The notes below the pieces were generated by a model that was not told the DNA's origin, made no database searches, and worked only from the letters and a program-made list of their open reading frames with translations. From Elymus sibiricus (Eukaryota > Streptophyta > Magnoliopsida > Poales > Poaceae), in assembly GCA_039707655.1 (NCBI GenBank), contig CM077665.1:307954486-308018485 (forward strand): a stretch of DNA of 64,000 nucleotides, written 5' to 3'. The position numbers were made by a program, and so were the translations under genes. Of the stretch, positions 22,065-33,500 are shown in pieces; position 1 is the first letter of the stretch, and every line of letters starts with the position of its first letter.

Positions 22065-23578
22065 TGTAGGACTGAAAGTATGTCTAGAGGGGGGTGATTA
22101 GACTACATGACCAAATAAAATTTCTACCTTTTCCCAATTTTAATGTTGGCAGATTTTAGCATTCATGGCAAGTCAAGTACACCCTACACATGCATGTCTA
22201 AGAGTATAGCAGCGGAAAGTAACAACAATCATGAGTAGAAAGGAAGGGTTGGAAGATCAAACGCAATTGTAGACACGATGATTTTTCCCGTGGTTTCGAT
22301 AGGTGGTGCTATCGTACGTCCACATTTATGGAGTCTTCATCCCACGGAGGGTAACAGTGGGGAGAGTCCACGGAGGGCTCCACCCATAAGGGTCCACGAA
22401 GTAGCAACCTTGACTATTCCATAACGGCTTCCGTCCACGAAGGACTAGCCTCACTATGGGTAGATCTTCACGAAGTAGGCGATCTCCTTGCCCTTACAAA
22501 CTTCTTGGTTCAACTCCACAACACAAAGTAGGAGGCTCCCAAGCGACACCTAACCAATCTAGGAGGCACCACCCTCCAAAAGGTAATAGGCTCGGCAATG
22601 TCGATGAACTCCTTGCTCTTGTGCTTCAAGATGATAGACTCCTCAACACACAATCACTCTCTCACAGATTTGGCTTGGTGGAAGAGATGGGATTGGTGGA
22701 AAGCAACTTGGGGAGGCTAGAGATCAAGATTCATATGGTTGGAATGGAATTGCATGATCTCAACACATGGGTAGGTGGCTCTCTCTCAGAAAACTGGATG
22801 GTGCAAGTATGGAATAGTTCTGAGTGCTTCTCTCTCGAGTAGGTGGTGGTGAAGGGGTATATATAGGCATCTCCAAAAATCCAACCGTTACACCTAAAGT
22901 GACCAACTCGGTGACACCGATATGTTAATCTTGGTGGTACCGAAGTGACCAAAAGGCAGCAACTTTTGAATCTCGGTGAGACCGATATATAAAACTAGGT
23001 TGCATCGATAAGGTGACCAACGGTCAGATTGCCCAATCTCGGTGACGCCGATTCAACAAACTCGGTGGTACCGATTTTGTGAAACTGCGCAACAGAAAGT
23101 TGGCAACCCAAACTCGGTGGCACCGAAGCAGAATCGGTTGCACCGAAAGGCTAGGGTTAGGCTTAGGTCTGTCAGAGTATGGGAATCGGTGGCACCGAGT
23201 GGAAAGTGTTGGTTGCACCGATTTTGGGTATTTGACTTTGGACAGACTTTTGTGGAAGAGCTTGTGGGTGTTTTTGGTGACTATCACTTATGCACGTATG
23301 AGCATTTTGTTCACCCACAATACCTTACCCCCTTTTAATAGTATTGGCTTTCCTATGGACTCAAAGTGATTTCTCACAAAGTAAAATGTAGAGTCCTCTT
23401 GCTTGAAGCTTTGCCAATCTATTTCCTTGCATCTTGGGGATATCTCCACAATCTCCACAATCCTTTTGCCAACCCATCATTGAACTTTTCCTGAAATATA
23501 CTTAGTGGAAACATTAGTTCAATGACATATATGTTGTTATTAATTACCAAAACCACCAAGGGAGCAAATGTGCTTTCA
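22065..23578 (-). repeat. 3' LTR of element E (1514 bp)
   Basis: Termini TGTAGGACTG and TGCTTTCA match 30094-31598. Contains about ten TCGGTG-N-CACCGA-type palindromes between 22908 and 23222, and TATATATA at 22858-22865. Confidence 0.92.
22908..23222. repeat. Cluster of TCGGTGnCACCGA palindromes in the left LTR of E
   Basis: About ten imperfect copies, for example TCGGTGACACCGA (22908-22920), the GAGACCGA form (22973-22985), the GACGCCGA form (23038-23050) and a GGCACCGA form near 23185. Spacing is irregular. The cluster lies directly upstream of the TATA box in the LTR's orientation, as promoter elements would. Confidence 0.75.
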
Positions 23579-23580
23579 AT

Positions 23581-23592
23581 CTCCCCCTTTTT
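23581..23592 (-). other. Polypurine tract of element E
   Basis: Minus strand AAAAAGGGGGAG, two bases from the 3' LTR. Confidence 0.85.
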
Positions 23593-23981
23593 GGTAATTG
23601 ATGACAACATATAGATCAAAGCTTCGACATATGATATAATCAATGAATATAATCGTCGCTTTGAGAAGTATGTGATAAGCAAGAGCTCCCCCTAAATTTG
23701 TGCATTATTTTAAAATTTGCGTTTGAATGCAAATGCACAATCGATTAGGTACATGGGGCACTTCTTCCATGTCACATACAACTTGGTGGTGTGCGAGAAT
23801 AATAAGAGTTAATATCATAGCACAACACAATCAAGCAAAGGTGAATGATCATCTCATAAGCAGCATAATGATAGGAAATAGTAGCAACACACATTAAATG
23901 TATGATCAAAACACAAAGCGTAGCCAAAGGTGAATGAACTATGTGGTGTTTTTGAAAAAGCAATAAAAACCAAACGCTCTC
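23593..23981 (-). other. 3' untranslated stretch of element E
   Basis: Between the 3' ORF stop and the polypurine tract; AT-rich, no gene seen. Confidence 0.6.
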
Positions 23982-26154
23982 TCACTCGAAGCCTAAAGAT
24001 CTATATACACTTCTCCCCCTTTGGCAACAAGTTACCAAAAAGTTCAAAGAGATATAGCTAAGCGTTCTTGGGCTGATCTCCTCCGGTTGTTGATGGAGTC
24101 GAGAGAACTGCGTCAGGGAAGGAGTTGAAGTAGCAACTGGAGGCACTGGAGCTGATGGAGCTGAGGTGACAGAAGCAGGTGCTGAAGAAGAGGGCCTCAA
24201 ATCTAGAGCTGGCACTGTGGCTGATCTGGCCTGAGTAGAAAAGTGTGTGCCTGGACTGAGAGGTGAGTCATCCTCATCATCATCATCATCATCTGAAGAG
24301 TGAGGAAGAGGCACAGAGTCAACTTCCTTCTTGAGCTCATTGACTGTCTTGGTGAGCCCATCTACCTTGTCATTAAGGGTCTTGATCCTGTTCTCAAAGA
24401 TCCTGACAAGACTGTTTTGATTGTTCAGAATGTCCTTGATGTCCTTCTGCATGCCTTGAACGGATCAAGAGATCCATTTGCTCGTTCCTGGATCTAGGGA
24501 CTTGAGCACTAGTGGCTCTAGCTGCCTCTGCCTCTGCCTGTGCTTGAGCTGCAGCTGATGTGGGATGTTCTGGGTCCATCACCACAATGTTGTCCTCTAA
24601 ATCTGGTTGAAGGGGCAAATGGGGCCTGTCCAGAGCAAAGATGTGCTTCTCCATCTTGGAGTTAATGAGCATCTGAATGTAGGGTGCATAGCAGCATGAG
24701 CGCTTCTGATAAGCAGCAACCCTCTTCACTATCTCCACAATCAGATCCATCACACGAATCCTGGTGTGTCTGTCAAGATGGATCAGCATGTTGATTGAAT
24801 GGCCTCGAATCATCTTCTCATCTCCTGACTTGGACATCAAATTATGCCTCAAAATGGTGTTCATGGTGCGGAGGCCAGCCTGGAGGAAGTAGATAGATCC
24901 TAACTTGTGAGATTTCAAGTTAGCAGCAGGGATAGCATTGTACATGTCCTTCATAGCATCATGGCTCTCCTTGGATTCAGAGTATACATCCAAGTCACCA
25001 TCCTGCACCTCTGGGACTCCTAAGATGGCAGCCCATTCATCAATAGTAGATTCATATCTTGCTCCTTCTGTCATCCATATAATTCTACCATCTCCATAGA
25101 AGTGAGCAGTGGAGTAGAATTGCATGATCATTTCATCGTTCCATGCAGTGAACTCTTTGCCAACAAACTCATCCAAACCAATGCAATGAAAGTTGTCTTG
25201 GACATTAGGAAAGAAATTTTCATTAGCCTTGATATACTTCCAATCAACATATCTCATATCGCTCACAGTTGGACTCTTGTCAAGTAGTACAGTCTCATAG
25301 AAATCCTATTGCTCCTTGGTGTAGAATCTATAGTCCATAGCTGTCTTTCTCCTCTAGGCATATGGATCAATAGCTCTCCATGCCCTCAAACCAGAATCCT
25401 TCCTTTTCTTCATATCTTCAGCAAGTGGATGGCTGGCATTGTGTTCAGGAAGGTGTGGTCTAAGCTTCATCAAAGTAGACATGGCATCCTCATCCTCAAC
25501 TCTAGAGGTAGTCCCTTTGTTCTTCTCAGAAGCTGGAATCTGCCTGGATGTCCTCTTGGGTTTCTCTGCAGCAGCCTTCTTGGGGGCAGACTTGGTGCAC
25601 TTGGAGGGACCTTGCTTTGGCATAGCATCTGCCAAGAGCTTCTTTTGCCTCTTCTTGGGAGGGGCCTTGACAACCTGTTCTTCCTCCTCCTCCTCAGCAG
25701 CAGCACCAACAGTCTCCTCTGGATCCTCATACATGGATGTAGGCCTGCCAGTGACATAGACAATCCTCTTTTTGGCATGCTTCTTCTCTCCTGCCTTCTT
25801 AGGCAAAGACTTCCTTGGAGGCTCAATGGTCATGGTAACCCTAGCACTCTCAGGTGCTCTCATAGCTTCAGAGCTAGCATAAACCTTACTGACAGTCCTT
25901 CTGGAAGATGTGGCTTCATTAGCAGACTTCTTAGCAGCTTTCTCTTGCTTCTTGGCAAGAACTTCCTCTGGAACAAAATCTGAGTCCTCCTCATCTGAAT
26001 TCAGCTTCTTCCTGGCCCTAACAGCCGCCTTGGGCAACCCATGAGAACTGGGGGTGCCTGGATCTGAAGAGGAACTAGACTCAGGACTAGTGCCTGAATC
26101 CATCTCAACACTCTGCTCTCTGAGATCATTCTGATTGTCCTCAGCATTTGACAT
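23982..26154 (-). pseudogene. 3' ORF of element E: plant-transposon-domain protein with coiled-coil tail
   Basis: A large frame in the env position. ATG 26154. Residues about 1-265 are low-complexity with acidic, Ser-rich and Lys/Ala-rich stretches including KKRQKKLL, which could be a nuclear signal. After two in-frame stops (TAG at 25354-25356 and another near 25308) comes a globular domain starting near FYETVLLDKSPTVSDMRYVD and including FHCIGLDEFVGKEFTAWNDE and WMTEGARYESTIDEWAAILG, which resembles the putative plant transposon protein domain found in gypsy and copia accessory ORFs. A one-base shift near 24450 leads into a helical, coiled-coil-like segment (FENRIKTLNDKVDGLTKTV) and a Ser/Pro-rich end. 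No membrane helix is evident. Function unknown. Confidence 0.7.
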
Positions 26155-26267
26155 ACTGACCCTGTGAATAGAGTATAGAGGAGCAGAAGAAGATGAGTCA
26201 TCACAAAAAGCAGCTATTTTTGAAAGTTTGAACAGAAAAATCTTAGATGTAGTTCACAGCAAAAAAG

Positions 26268-26970
26268 GATTTCGGTGTCACCGAGTCAAAATTTTCTGTG
26301 CAGCCGAGACTAACAATACTCTTAGCAAAAACATGGCAGCTGTTTCGGTGGGACCGAAAACTACCACTCGGTTTCACCGAGTACTGTCCTCAGTAGCACA
26401 AAAACAAAATCGATGGAACCAATTTTTCTGACTCGGTATCACCGAGATGCGATTTTGCGGGCAACTAAACCTAAAAAATTTCGATTCGCTAAACTACAGG
26501 AGCCCTTTAGAGGATAGAGAGGATTGCACATGGTGGATTATCGATGGAAAAATTTCAATGCGCAAGATTCGGACGGGGAGCGCAAAGAAAGATCGGATCC
26601 ATACCCTAACTTGGCGACGGAGCCGCTACGGTGGCGACGAGGGTGATGATTCCGTCGGCGGCGGCGATTCCCAGCGGCGGAGACGCACGGGGAAGCAAAG
26701 GCGATGACCAGGGGTCACGAGACGGCAGCGTAGGGCTTTGGAGGGGGCGACGGTTTGAAGGAATTTTCAAAGGTCGGGTCCGCCTCTTATATACCCACGG
26801 CTGTCGGTGACACCGATTCTAAATTTTTGGTGTCACCGAGTTCCTCAACTGTCAGCTGACAGGGAAACTCGGTGTAACCGAGAATATGGAATCGGTAGTA
26901 CCGAGATAGAAAACCAGATCAACCCTAGGCATTCGGTGAGATTGAGAATTTTGGGTTGGTTCCACCGAGA
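26268..26970 (-). promoter_or_regulatory. Internal promoter-like region of element E with TCGGTGnCACCGA clusters
   Basis: About a dozen copies of the LTR palindrome occur in two groups (26268-26450 and 26802-26970). On the minus strand the upstream group is followed by GTATATAAG (26786-26794) and a GC-rich leader, then the 3' ORF ATG at 26154. This repeats the LTR arrangement (palindromes, then TATA) inside the element. Confidence 0.65.
26786..26794 (-). promoter_or_regulatory. TATA box of the internal promoter of element E
   Basis: GTATATAAG on the minus strand, followed by a GC-rich, CpG-containing leader. About 630 nt upstream of the 3' ORF start. Confidence 0.55.
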
Positions 26971-27904
26971 TGCACTTGGGAGGTTTTAATGGTCAGTCAT
27001 TTGCCGATACGGAACTCCGAGTGCTCCACACACAGAGGGATCGAAAAGTACTTGTTCAAATTTTGTGATGCAGCATGAATGGAATATGAGGTGAGAAAGC
27101 ATAGATAGCTAAAGAGTGGTCCTAGGCATTCTTGTCCATCCAATTGGCAAAAGATAAATCAAAAACCAAATAGCAACAATTGGATGTCCTCGAATGGATA
27201 AATAAATGTAGACCAACATGCTCACACAATAAGATGTCAAATGAAATTATGGCAAACATGCACAAACACACTAGCATCTAACAAGCACTTTGGCGATGAC
27301 GAAGTCATCTATATATGAGTATATTGACTTAGGAGCCAAGTAAGAATACTTGATCATAGGTCATACTCATCGTTTAAGCACAAGTGGGGTTACCACTTTT
27401 ACATAAAGCATTTAATGTTGTCACATACTAAGAGATGCTTTAACTCAAGTCTTAGAGTAAAGCTCCCCCTTGATGTGACATCCCCCCATAGGAGGGATAA
27501 ACTAACCTTGGGTTTTGTCGATGAAGACTTCATGTTGGTGAGGCAGTGATGGATGCTCAAGGTTGATGAAGATCATCAAGAGTTGGGAGCATCCTTGTTG
27601 TTTCCTTACTCTACTCACCTACATGGGTTAGTCCCAACACACAAGAGACAAATACAAAGATATCTATGGACATGGAGTGCAAAGCATGTGTAATGATGTC
27701 CATTGATTTGTTGATTACCTTGTCCCTTGCTTACCTTTGAGGGAATGTGTGACTCCTTGAACTATTGCATAGAGTTGATGTTGATTGCAAATAGTTCTTG
27801 CGAATAATGAATGTGAGTGAATTTCATTGGCGGAGTTACCCCTCAAGAACTCTCTAGTTCTTCTTCTTGGGGACCCACATCAAATTGATGGGGATCCTTG
27901 GTGT
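26971..27904 (-). other. Non-coding stretch of element E where pol would be
   Basis: No protease, integrase, RT or RNase H motif can be read in any frame between the end of gag and the internal promoter. AT-rich; nothing else recognised. Confidence 0.6.
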
Positions 27905-30040
27905 TCAAGTAGCCTTTGTAGAAGTGGAGCTTGAAGTAGCCTTGGGAACCCACTGCACCAAAGCTAGGGATTCATCTTCATGTGAGTTAATGTCCTCTTG
28001 AAGCTTGTTCTTGCCCTTGAGCTTGTGGTCTTGTGGTGGAAGGTCATCTTGAGTGTTTGTTCCCTTGGGAAGAGTATTTTCATACTTCTCCTTTTGAGAA
28101 ACAAACTTGGGCTTGGGGTATTGACCTTCTTCCCATTCAACTCCATTAGCGTTGAAGTAGCCAACACCATGGTTCTTTTGGTATCCTCCGTGCTTGCGTA
28201 CAATTTCCTCAAATTGCTTACACCCGGCAGGACTCTTGTAGATACCTTTTTCTATAATTCCTTTCAATAAAGCATTTTCTTGCTCAAGTGTGACTTGGCT
28301 AAGAGAATCATCATTAGTGGAATCAATAGAACTACTAGAAGCAACATCATTAGGTTTAGCATTTTTAATGTTGCTACTAGATGAAGAACCTTTCTTGACT
28401 TTGTTACTAGTTTGTTTAGATTTAACTTGTGGCGTGAATGTAGACAAGAGTAGTCATTTGGCTAGATAAGATGAAGTCTTCTTTCGGAGATCGCCATTGA
28501 TAGCTTTAAGAAACTCATGCTCTTGCTCCAAGTTGAGCTTCTCGAAGCGTAGCTTCTCATGAGTCCTTACAAGCTCTCTATGATCTTCGAGAGTAGATTC
28601 ATGGGCTAACTTAAGAGTGTTTAGTTCTTTAGTTAGTTGTTCTATTTTCATCTTATCATCATCAAATGACTTATCTTGACTAGCATCAGAATTATCAAGT
28701 TCGTTTTGACTAACATCACTAGTTTTATCAAAGAGCAAGTCATCATCACAAAGTAAATCATCTTCATCACTATTGAAATCAAGATACTCGGGGTGTGATA
28801 CCTTGGGGCCTTTAGCCATGAAGCAACTTCTACTCCCTTCATTTGGTGAATCAAATAGATCATAGGAGTTGGTAGTCACTAGTGCAAGTCCGGCAACACC
28901 TTCATCTTGACTATAGCCGGAGTCGGAGTGATAGCTTCTCTCAGAGTTGTTGTCGGAGTCGGAGCCGGAAACCCATTCACCAACATGAGCTTGATGTTTT
29001 CTTCTTGTGTAGCTCTTAGTGTACTTGTCCTTCTTCTCCGAATCTCTATTTTTCTTTGAGGGTCTTCGATCACAACGATCATCTCTACTCCTTCTCTCTC
29101 TTTGAGGTGATTCATTCCTTGAGCTTCGTCTTCTAGGTGACTCTTCTCTTCGTTTGTAGGGAGCCGTGCACTCATTGGAGTAGTGTCCGGGCTTCCCACA
29201 ATTGTAGCAATTGCGGTCACGACTTGACGAACGCTTCTCTTCATATCTTGAGTTGGAGCTTTGTTCTTTGCCTCTATTCTTGTAGAACTTGTTGAATTTC
29301 TTGACCATGAGGCTTATCTCTTCATTGGTGACAAGGTTGTCGCTTGAAGTTGCGGGAGCATCTCTTGTGGCTTTGTAAGCACCGCTAGACTTGTTGTGAA
29401 GCTCTTCTTTGTCTTTGAGTGTCATCTCATGAGCAACAATCCTTCCAATGACTTCCGTAGGCTTGAGATCTTTGTAGTTGGGCATCATTTGGATCAATGT
29501 GCACACGGTGTCGTATCTCTCATCCAAAGCTCTAAGTATCTTCTTGATGATGAATTTGTCTGTCATTTCTTCGCTTCCTAAGCCGGCAATCTCATTTGTG
29601 ATGACAGCTAGCCTAGAGTACATCTCTGCGACTCCTTCACCATCCTTCATCTTGAACTTGTCAAGCTGACTTTGAAGAACATCCAACTTGGATTCTCTCA
29701 CGGACTCGGTTCCTTCGTGCATATCAACCAAAGTATCCCAAATCTCTTTAGCATTCTCAAGACGGCTGATTTTGTTGAATTCTTCGGGGCATAGGCAGTT
29801 GAAGAGAATGTCGCATGCTTGAGCGTTGTATTGCAACATCTTCAATTCATCCGCGGTCGCTTCACGATCCGGTTCCTTTCCATCACCAAAGAATTCACCT
29901 TGCAAGCCAACACGAACAACAGCCCATACGGCGGGGTTATGACCAAGAATATGCATTTTCATTTTGTGCTTCCAACTAGCAAAATTAGTACCATCAAAGT
30001 ACGGACCTCTATGGTGATAATTTCCCTCACTAGACGCCAT
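27905..30040 (-). pseudogene. Gag of element E (one in-frame stop)
   Basis: Copia gag of the long type. ATG 30040 (MASSEGNYHHRGPYFDG). The N-terminal half carries the UBN2-like gag domain (TNFASWKHKMKMHI ... LENAKEIWDTLVDMHEG ... DERYDTVCTLIQMMPNYKDL), then the CCHC knuckle CYNCGKPGHYSNEC, an Arg/Ser-rich stretch, an acidic region and a coiled-coil-like end (MKIEQLTKELNTLKLAHEST). A single TGA at 28454-28456 interrupts the frame, which continues unchanged to 27905 with further linker (GVGYFNANGVEWEEGQYPKP). The extension beyond the stop would normally lead into pol, which is absent. Confidence 0.85.
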
Positions 30041-30079
30041 ACTCTTCTAGGTTGTGGAACCAATGCAATGGAGACCAAA

Positions 30080-30091
30080 GCTCTGATACCA
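30080..30091 (-). other. Primer-binding site of element E (tRNA-iMet type)
   Basis: Minus strand TGGTATCAGAGC, the standard initiator-methionine tRNA match of copia elements, 2 nt from the 5' LTR. Confidence 0.9.
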
Positions 30092-30093
30092 CT

Positions 30094-31598
30094 TGTAGGA
30101 CCGAAAGTATGTCTAGAGGGGGGGTGATTAGACTACATGACCAAATAAAATTTCTACCTTTTCCCAATTTTAGTGTTGGCAGATTTAAGCATTCATGGCA
30201 AGTCAAGTACACCCTACACATGCTTGTCTAAGAGTATAGCAGCGGAAAGTAACAACAAGCATGAGTAGAAAGGAAGGGTTGGAAGATCAAACACAATTGT
30301 AGACACGATGATTTTTCCTGTGGTTCCGACAGGTGGTGCTATCGTACGTCCACGTTTATCGAGTCTTCAACCCACGGAGGGTAACAGTCGCGAGAGTCCA
30401 TGGAGGGCTCCACCCATAAGGGTCCACGAAGTAGCAACCTTGACTATTCCAAAACGGCTTCCATCCACGAAGGACTAGCCTCACTATGGGTAGATCTTCA
30501 CGAAGTAGGCAATCTCCTTGCCCTTATAAACTTCTTGGTTCAACTCCACAACACGAAGTAGGATGCTCCCAAGCGACACCTAACCAATCTAGGAGGCACC
30601 ACCCTCCAAAAGGTAATAGGCTCGGCAATGTCGATGAACTCCTTGCTCTTGTGCTTCAAGATGATAGACTCCTCAACACACAATCACTCTCTCACAGATT
30701 TGGCTTGGTGGAAGAGATGGGATTGGTGGAAAGCAACTTGGGGAGGCTAGAGATCAAGATTCATATGGTTGGAATGGAATGGCATGATCTCAACACATGA
30801 GTAGGTGGCTCTCTCTCAGAAAACTGGATGGGGCAAGTGTGGAATGGTTCTGAGTGCTTCTCTCTCGAGTAGGTGGTGGTGAAGGGGTATATATAGGCAT
30901 CTCCAAAAATCCAACCGTTACACCTAAAGTGACCAACTCGGTGACACCGATGTGTTAATCTCGGTGGTACCGAAGTGACCAAAAGGCAGCAACTTTTGAA
31001 TCTCAGTGAGACCGATATATAAAACTCGGTTGCACCGATAAGGTGACCAACGGTCAGATTGCCCAATCTCGGTGACGCCGATTCAACAAACTCGGTGGTA
31101 CCGATTTTGTGAAACTGCGTAACAGAAAGTTGGCAACCCAAACTCGGTGGCACCGAAGCAGAATCGGTTGCACCGAAAGGCTAGGGTTTGGCTTAGGTCT
31201 GTCTGAGTATGGGAATCGGTGGCACCGAGTGGAAAGTGTTGGTTGCACTGATTTTGGATATTTGACTTTGGACAGACTTTTGTGGAAGAGCTTGTGAGTG
31301 TTTTTGGTGACTATCACTTGTGCACGTATGATGAATTTGTTCACCAACAATACCTTACCCCCTTTTAATAGTATTGGCTTTCCTATGGACTCAAAGTGAT
31401 TTCTCACAAAGTAAAATGTAGAGTCCTCTTGCTTGAAGCTTTGCCAATCTATTTCCTTGCATCTTGGGGTATCTCCACAATCCTTTTGCCAACCCATCAT
31501 TGAACTTTTCCTGAAATATACTTAGTGGAAACATTAGTTCAATGACATATATGTTGTTATTAATTACCAAAACCCCCAAGGGAGCAAATGTGCTTTCA
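30094..31598 (-). repeat. 5' LTR of element E (1505 bp)
   Basis: Minus strand starts TGAAAGCACATTTGC and ends TCCTACA. TATATATA at 30888-30895, with the palindrome cluster at about 30935-31255 upstream of it. Flanked outside by CCAGG (31599-31603). Confidence 0.92.
30935..31255. repeat. Cluster of TCGGTGnCACCGA palindromes in the right LTR of E
   Basis: Same copies and order as the cluster at 22908-23222, with a few base differences. Confidence 0.75.
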
Positions 31599-31603
31599 CC
31601 AGG

Positions 31604-31670
31604 CCGTGCTTGGCTGACGAGGGGCCGCAGGCAGGCAGGTCTAGGTACCCCCATTCCCAGAATGCCGACA
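31604..31670 (-). repeat. 3' LTR of element D, proximal part
   Basis: Ends ATGCCGACA at 31670 and joins 22064 once E and its CCAGG copy are removed; the total 3' LTR is about 876 bp against 889 bp for the 5' LTR. Confidence 0.88.
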
Positions 31671-31690
31671 GTAGCCCCCGGGCCCAAGGC
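31671..31690 (-). other. Polypurine tract of element D
   Basis: Minus strand GCCTTGGGCCCGGGGGCTAC next to the 3' LTR; element C has the same GGGCCCGGGGGCTAC before its 3' LTR at 58092. Confidence 0.75.
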
Positions 31691-31979
31691 ACGCTCGAGC
31701 TGGCTTCCGGGTGAAGCCTTGAGGACGGCCCGAAGCGCCGCGGGCCCCAAACGCCTGCGGGCCAGGCTGGCGCGCGTCGTGCGGTTTATGTCGGGCGTCC
31801 AACGTCCCTTCGGCCACCGCTCGAGTCGACAAAAGCCTGACTTCCAGCGCCGAGCCATTACTGCTTTCCCCTTCTGCGCACCTGCTCTTACTTCCAGATC
31901 CCCGGCCTTAGCAGAGACCTCTCCAGATCCGGTGCCGCTACGTCTTCCTCCTCGCCGCGTCGTTCCCGTGATCTTCCCA

Positions 31980-33425
31980 ATGGCTCCCGCCAGCAAGCCG
32001 AAGCCAAAGGCCCAGAGCTCAGCCTCCGCTCTCATCTCACCGGCGCTTTTGGAGTCCACCATTGCCAAGGACGGAGACCTCGTCCCGGTGCTCCTGTTGA
32101 CGGCGGACGAGACCAATGAGCGTGGGCGGACCTTGATATGGGGTGGCTCCTTGGAGAAGCGGCCCTCGTCCAGGTCGGCCTATCCTTTCTTCCTTCATAG
32201 CATCTTCGCCGGGCTCGTCCCGCCTTTCTCCGCGTTCTTCACCGCCATCCTCGACCACTATGGGATTCAAGCCCTTCATCTCCAGCCTAACTCCATCCTA
32301 CTCTTGTCCGTCTTCGCCTTCTACTGCGAGGCTTTCGTGGGCGTGAGGCCTTCGGTGGCCCTCTTCCGACATTTCTTCAGCTTGCGCGTGCATGATGGCG
32401 CTCAGCGGTCGGCGTGCATCTCTTTCGTCGCGGTACAGAGCGGTAACATGCTCTTAAAGGCTGTGAAGAAGGTGGAGAACTTCAGGCACCGCTGGGTCTT
32501 CATGGATCTCAACAACTCCAACCCCCGCCTGGATCTGCCGAAGGGGTTGCCGGAGAAGACCCCCGCGTGGAGCTCCGCGAAGCTTTCAGACCCCCGGGCC
32601 AAGCCCGTCCTAGAGCAGATTTCTCGCAATATCAGTGCCAGGAAGCTGACTGGGGGATGATAGTGAAGGAGTTCTTGACGCAGCGCCTGGCGCCCCTCCA
32701 GTCTCATTCTAGGCCCTTGTGGGACTATCAGGGCAGCAGCGACAACCTCAGGCTTCGGTCCGCTCGCATAACCCCCGAGGAACTGAACAGGGCTGTGGCA
32801 ATCCTGCTCAACGGCGACCCTGGTGATCTCCCCGACGCCTATGCCCCACTATACCGCCGCGACGACGGAGCCGATTTGGTCGCCGAGATGCCTGTCTTCA
32901 ACGAACTGGGGCTCTCCCCAGCTGAGGGCCTCGGCTCCCCGGTGATGGTGTCCTCCGGCGACACCACGGGCGGGGAGGATTTGGAGAAGACAGCAGATGA
33001 CGACCTGGCGGGGGCGTCTCCCCGTCGCAGAGCATGCTCTTGCGTGGCCTCGAGGATGATGACGGTGTTAGTGAAGTTTCTGCTGCACGCTCTCCATGCC
33101 CCGCCAAGGTCCTCAGGGGGCAAGGACCGGCTCCTCGTGCCACATGATCCGCCTGCCTGGCGACCCCCAGAAAGCGCGGGGCGGAGTCTCCTCCGGTGTG
33201 CCCTGCCTCTGCCGGCAAGGCGGTTGAGGTGCCGGCCTCATCCCCGCCCGAATCGCGGCTTGCCGGCAAGGCGGGCGAGGCCGGGGCCATGGCGATCCCT
33301 CCAGCGGCTGCCCTCGCGGACAGTGCCCCTACTCCCCGGTGTGGTGGTGCCCTCACCGAGAAAGGTGAGGGCGCCCTCGCCGTCATCGGAGCGGAGAGGA
33401 AGAGGAAGTGGGTCGACGTTGAAGA
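31980..33425 (+). pseudogene. Antisense accessory ORF of element D, exon 1 (gypsy-type transposon domain)
   Basis: Runs opposite to the gag-pol of D. ATG 31980 (MAPASKPKPKAQ). The main domain includes YPFFLHSIFAGLVPPFSAFF, ILDHYGIQALHLQPNSILLL and FAFYCEAFVGVRPSVALFRH, which I recognise as the putative gypsy-type transposon domain (PF04195-like) of grass elements. A base is missing in the G run at 32652-32656, shifting the frame into MIVKEFLTQRLAPLQSHSRP; a second shift near 33000-33050 and a TGA near 33145 follow. The exon ends KRKWVDVEE at a GTAAGT donor. Known Tat elements can carry antisense ORFs between pol and the 3' LTR, which fits. Cellular role unknown. Confidence 0.75.
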
Positions 33426-33500
33426 GTAAGTAATCCGGCTCGGTCTTGGTCGCCTACCGGTAGCTTGAGTATTGATGATTTTCCTTCGCTTGGTAACCAG
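33426..33500 (+). other. Predicted 75-nt GT-AG intron in the antisense ORF of element D
   Basis: Donor GA|GTAAGTAATC at 33425/33426, acceptor GGTAACCAG|G at 33500/33501. Splicing preserves the frame in phase 2 (GA|G, Glu) and avoids the stop just after the donor. The homologous ORF of element C has an intron of equal length and phase (57390-57464). Confidence 0.65.

Larger units (their letters stand above)
22065..31598 (-). mobile_element. Element E: SIRE-like Ty1/copia retrotransposon without pol
   Basis: Minus-strand element of 9534 bp bounded by CCAGG duplications. 5' LTR 30094-31598, tRNA-iMet primer site 30080-30091, long gag 27905-30040, then no protease, integrase or RT, but a promoter-like stretch (26268-26970) and a 3' ORF (23982-26154), polypurine tract and 3' LTR 22065-23578. 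The long gag with CCHC knuckle and the extra ORF at the env position suggest the SIRE/Maximus-type branch. Non-autonomous as it stands. Confidence 0.88.

Noticed and set aside
22908..23222. Regularly recurring TCGGTG...CACCGA motifs as a CRISPR-like array
   Set aside because: Copies are short, imperfect and irregularly spaced, with no unique spacers of constant length; the genome is a plant.
26500..26760. GC-rich, CpG-containing stretch as a host-gene promoter or first exon
   Set aside because: It lies inside element E, downstream of a TATA box and LTR-type palindromes, and leads to the element's own 3' ORF.
31542..31979. N-terminal extension of the D antisense ORF upstream of 31980
   Set aside because: It starts inside the LTR of E and runs through the D LTR and polypurine tract. 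The ATG at 31980 starts the recognisable protein.
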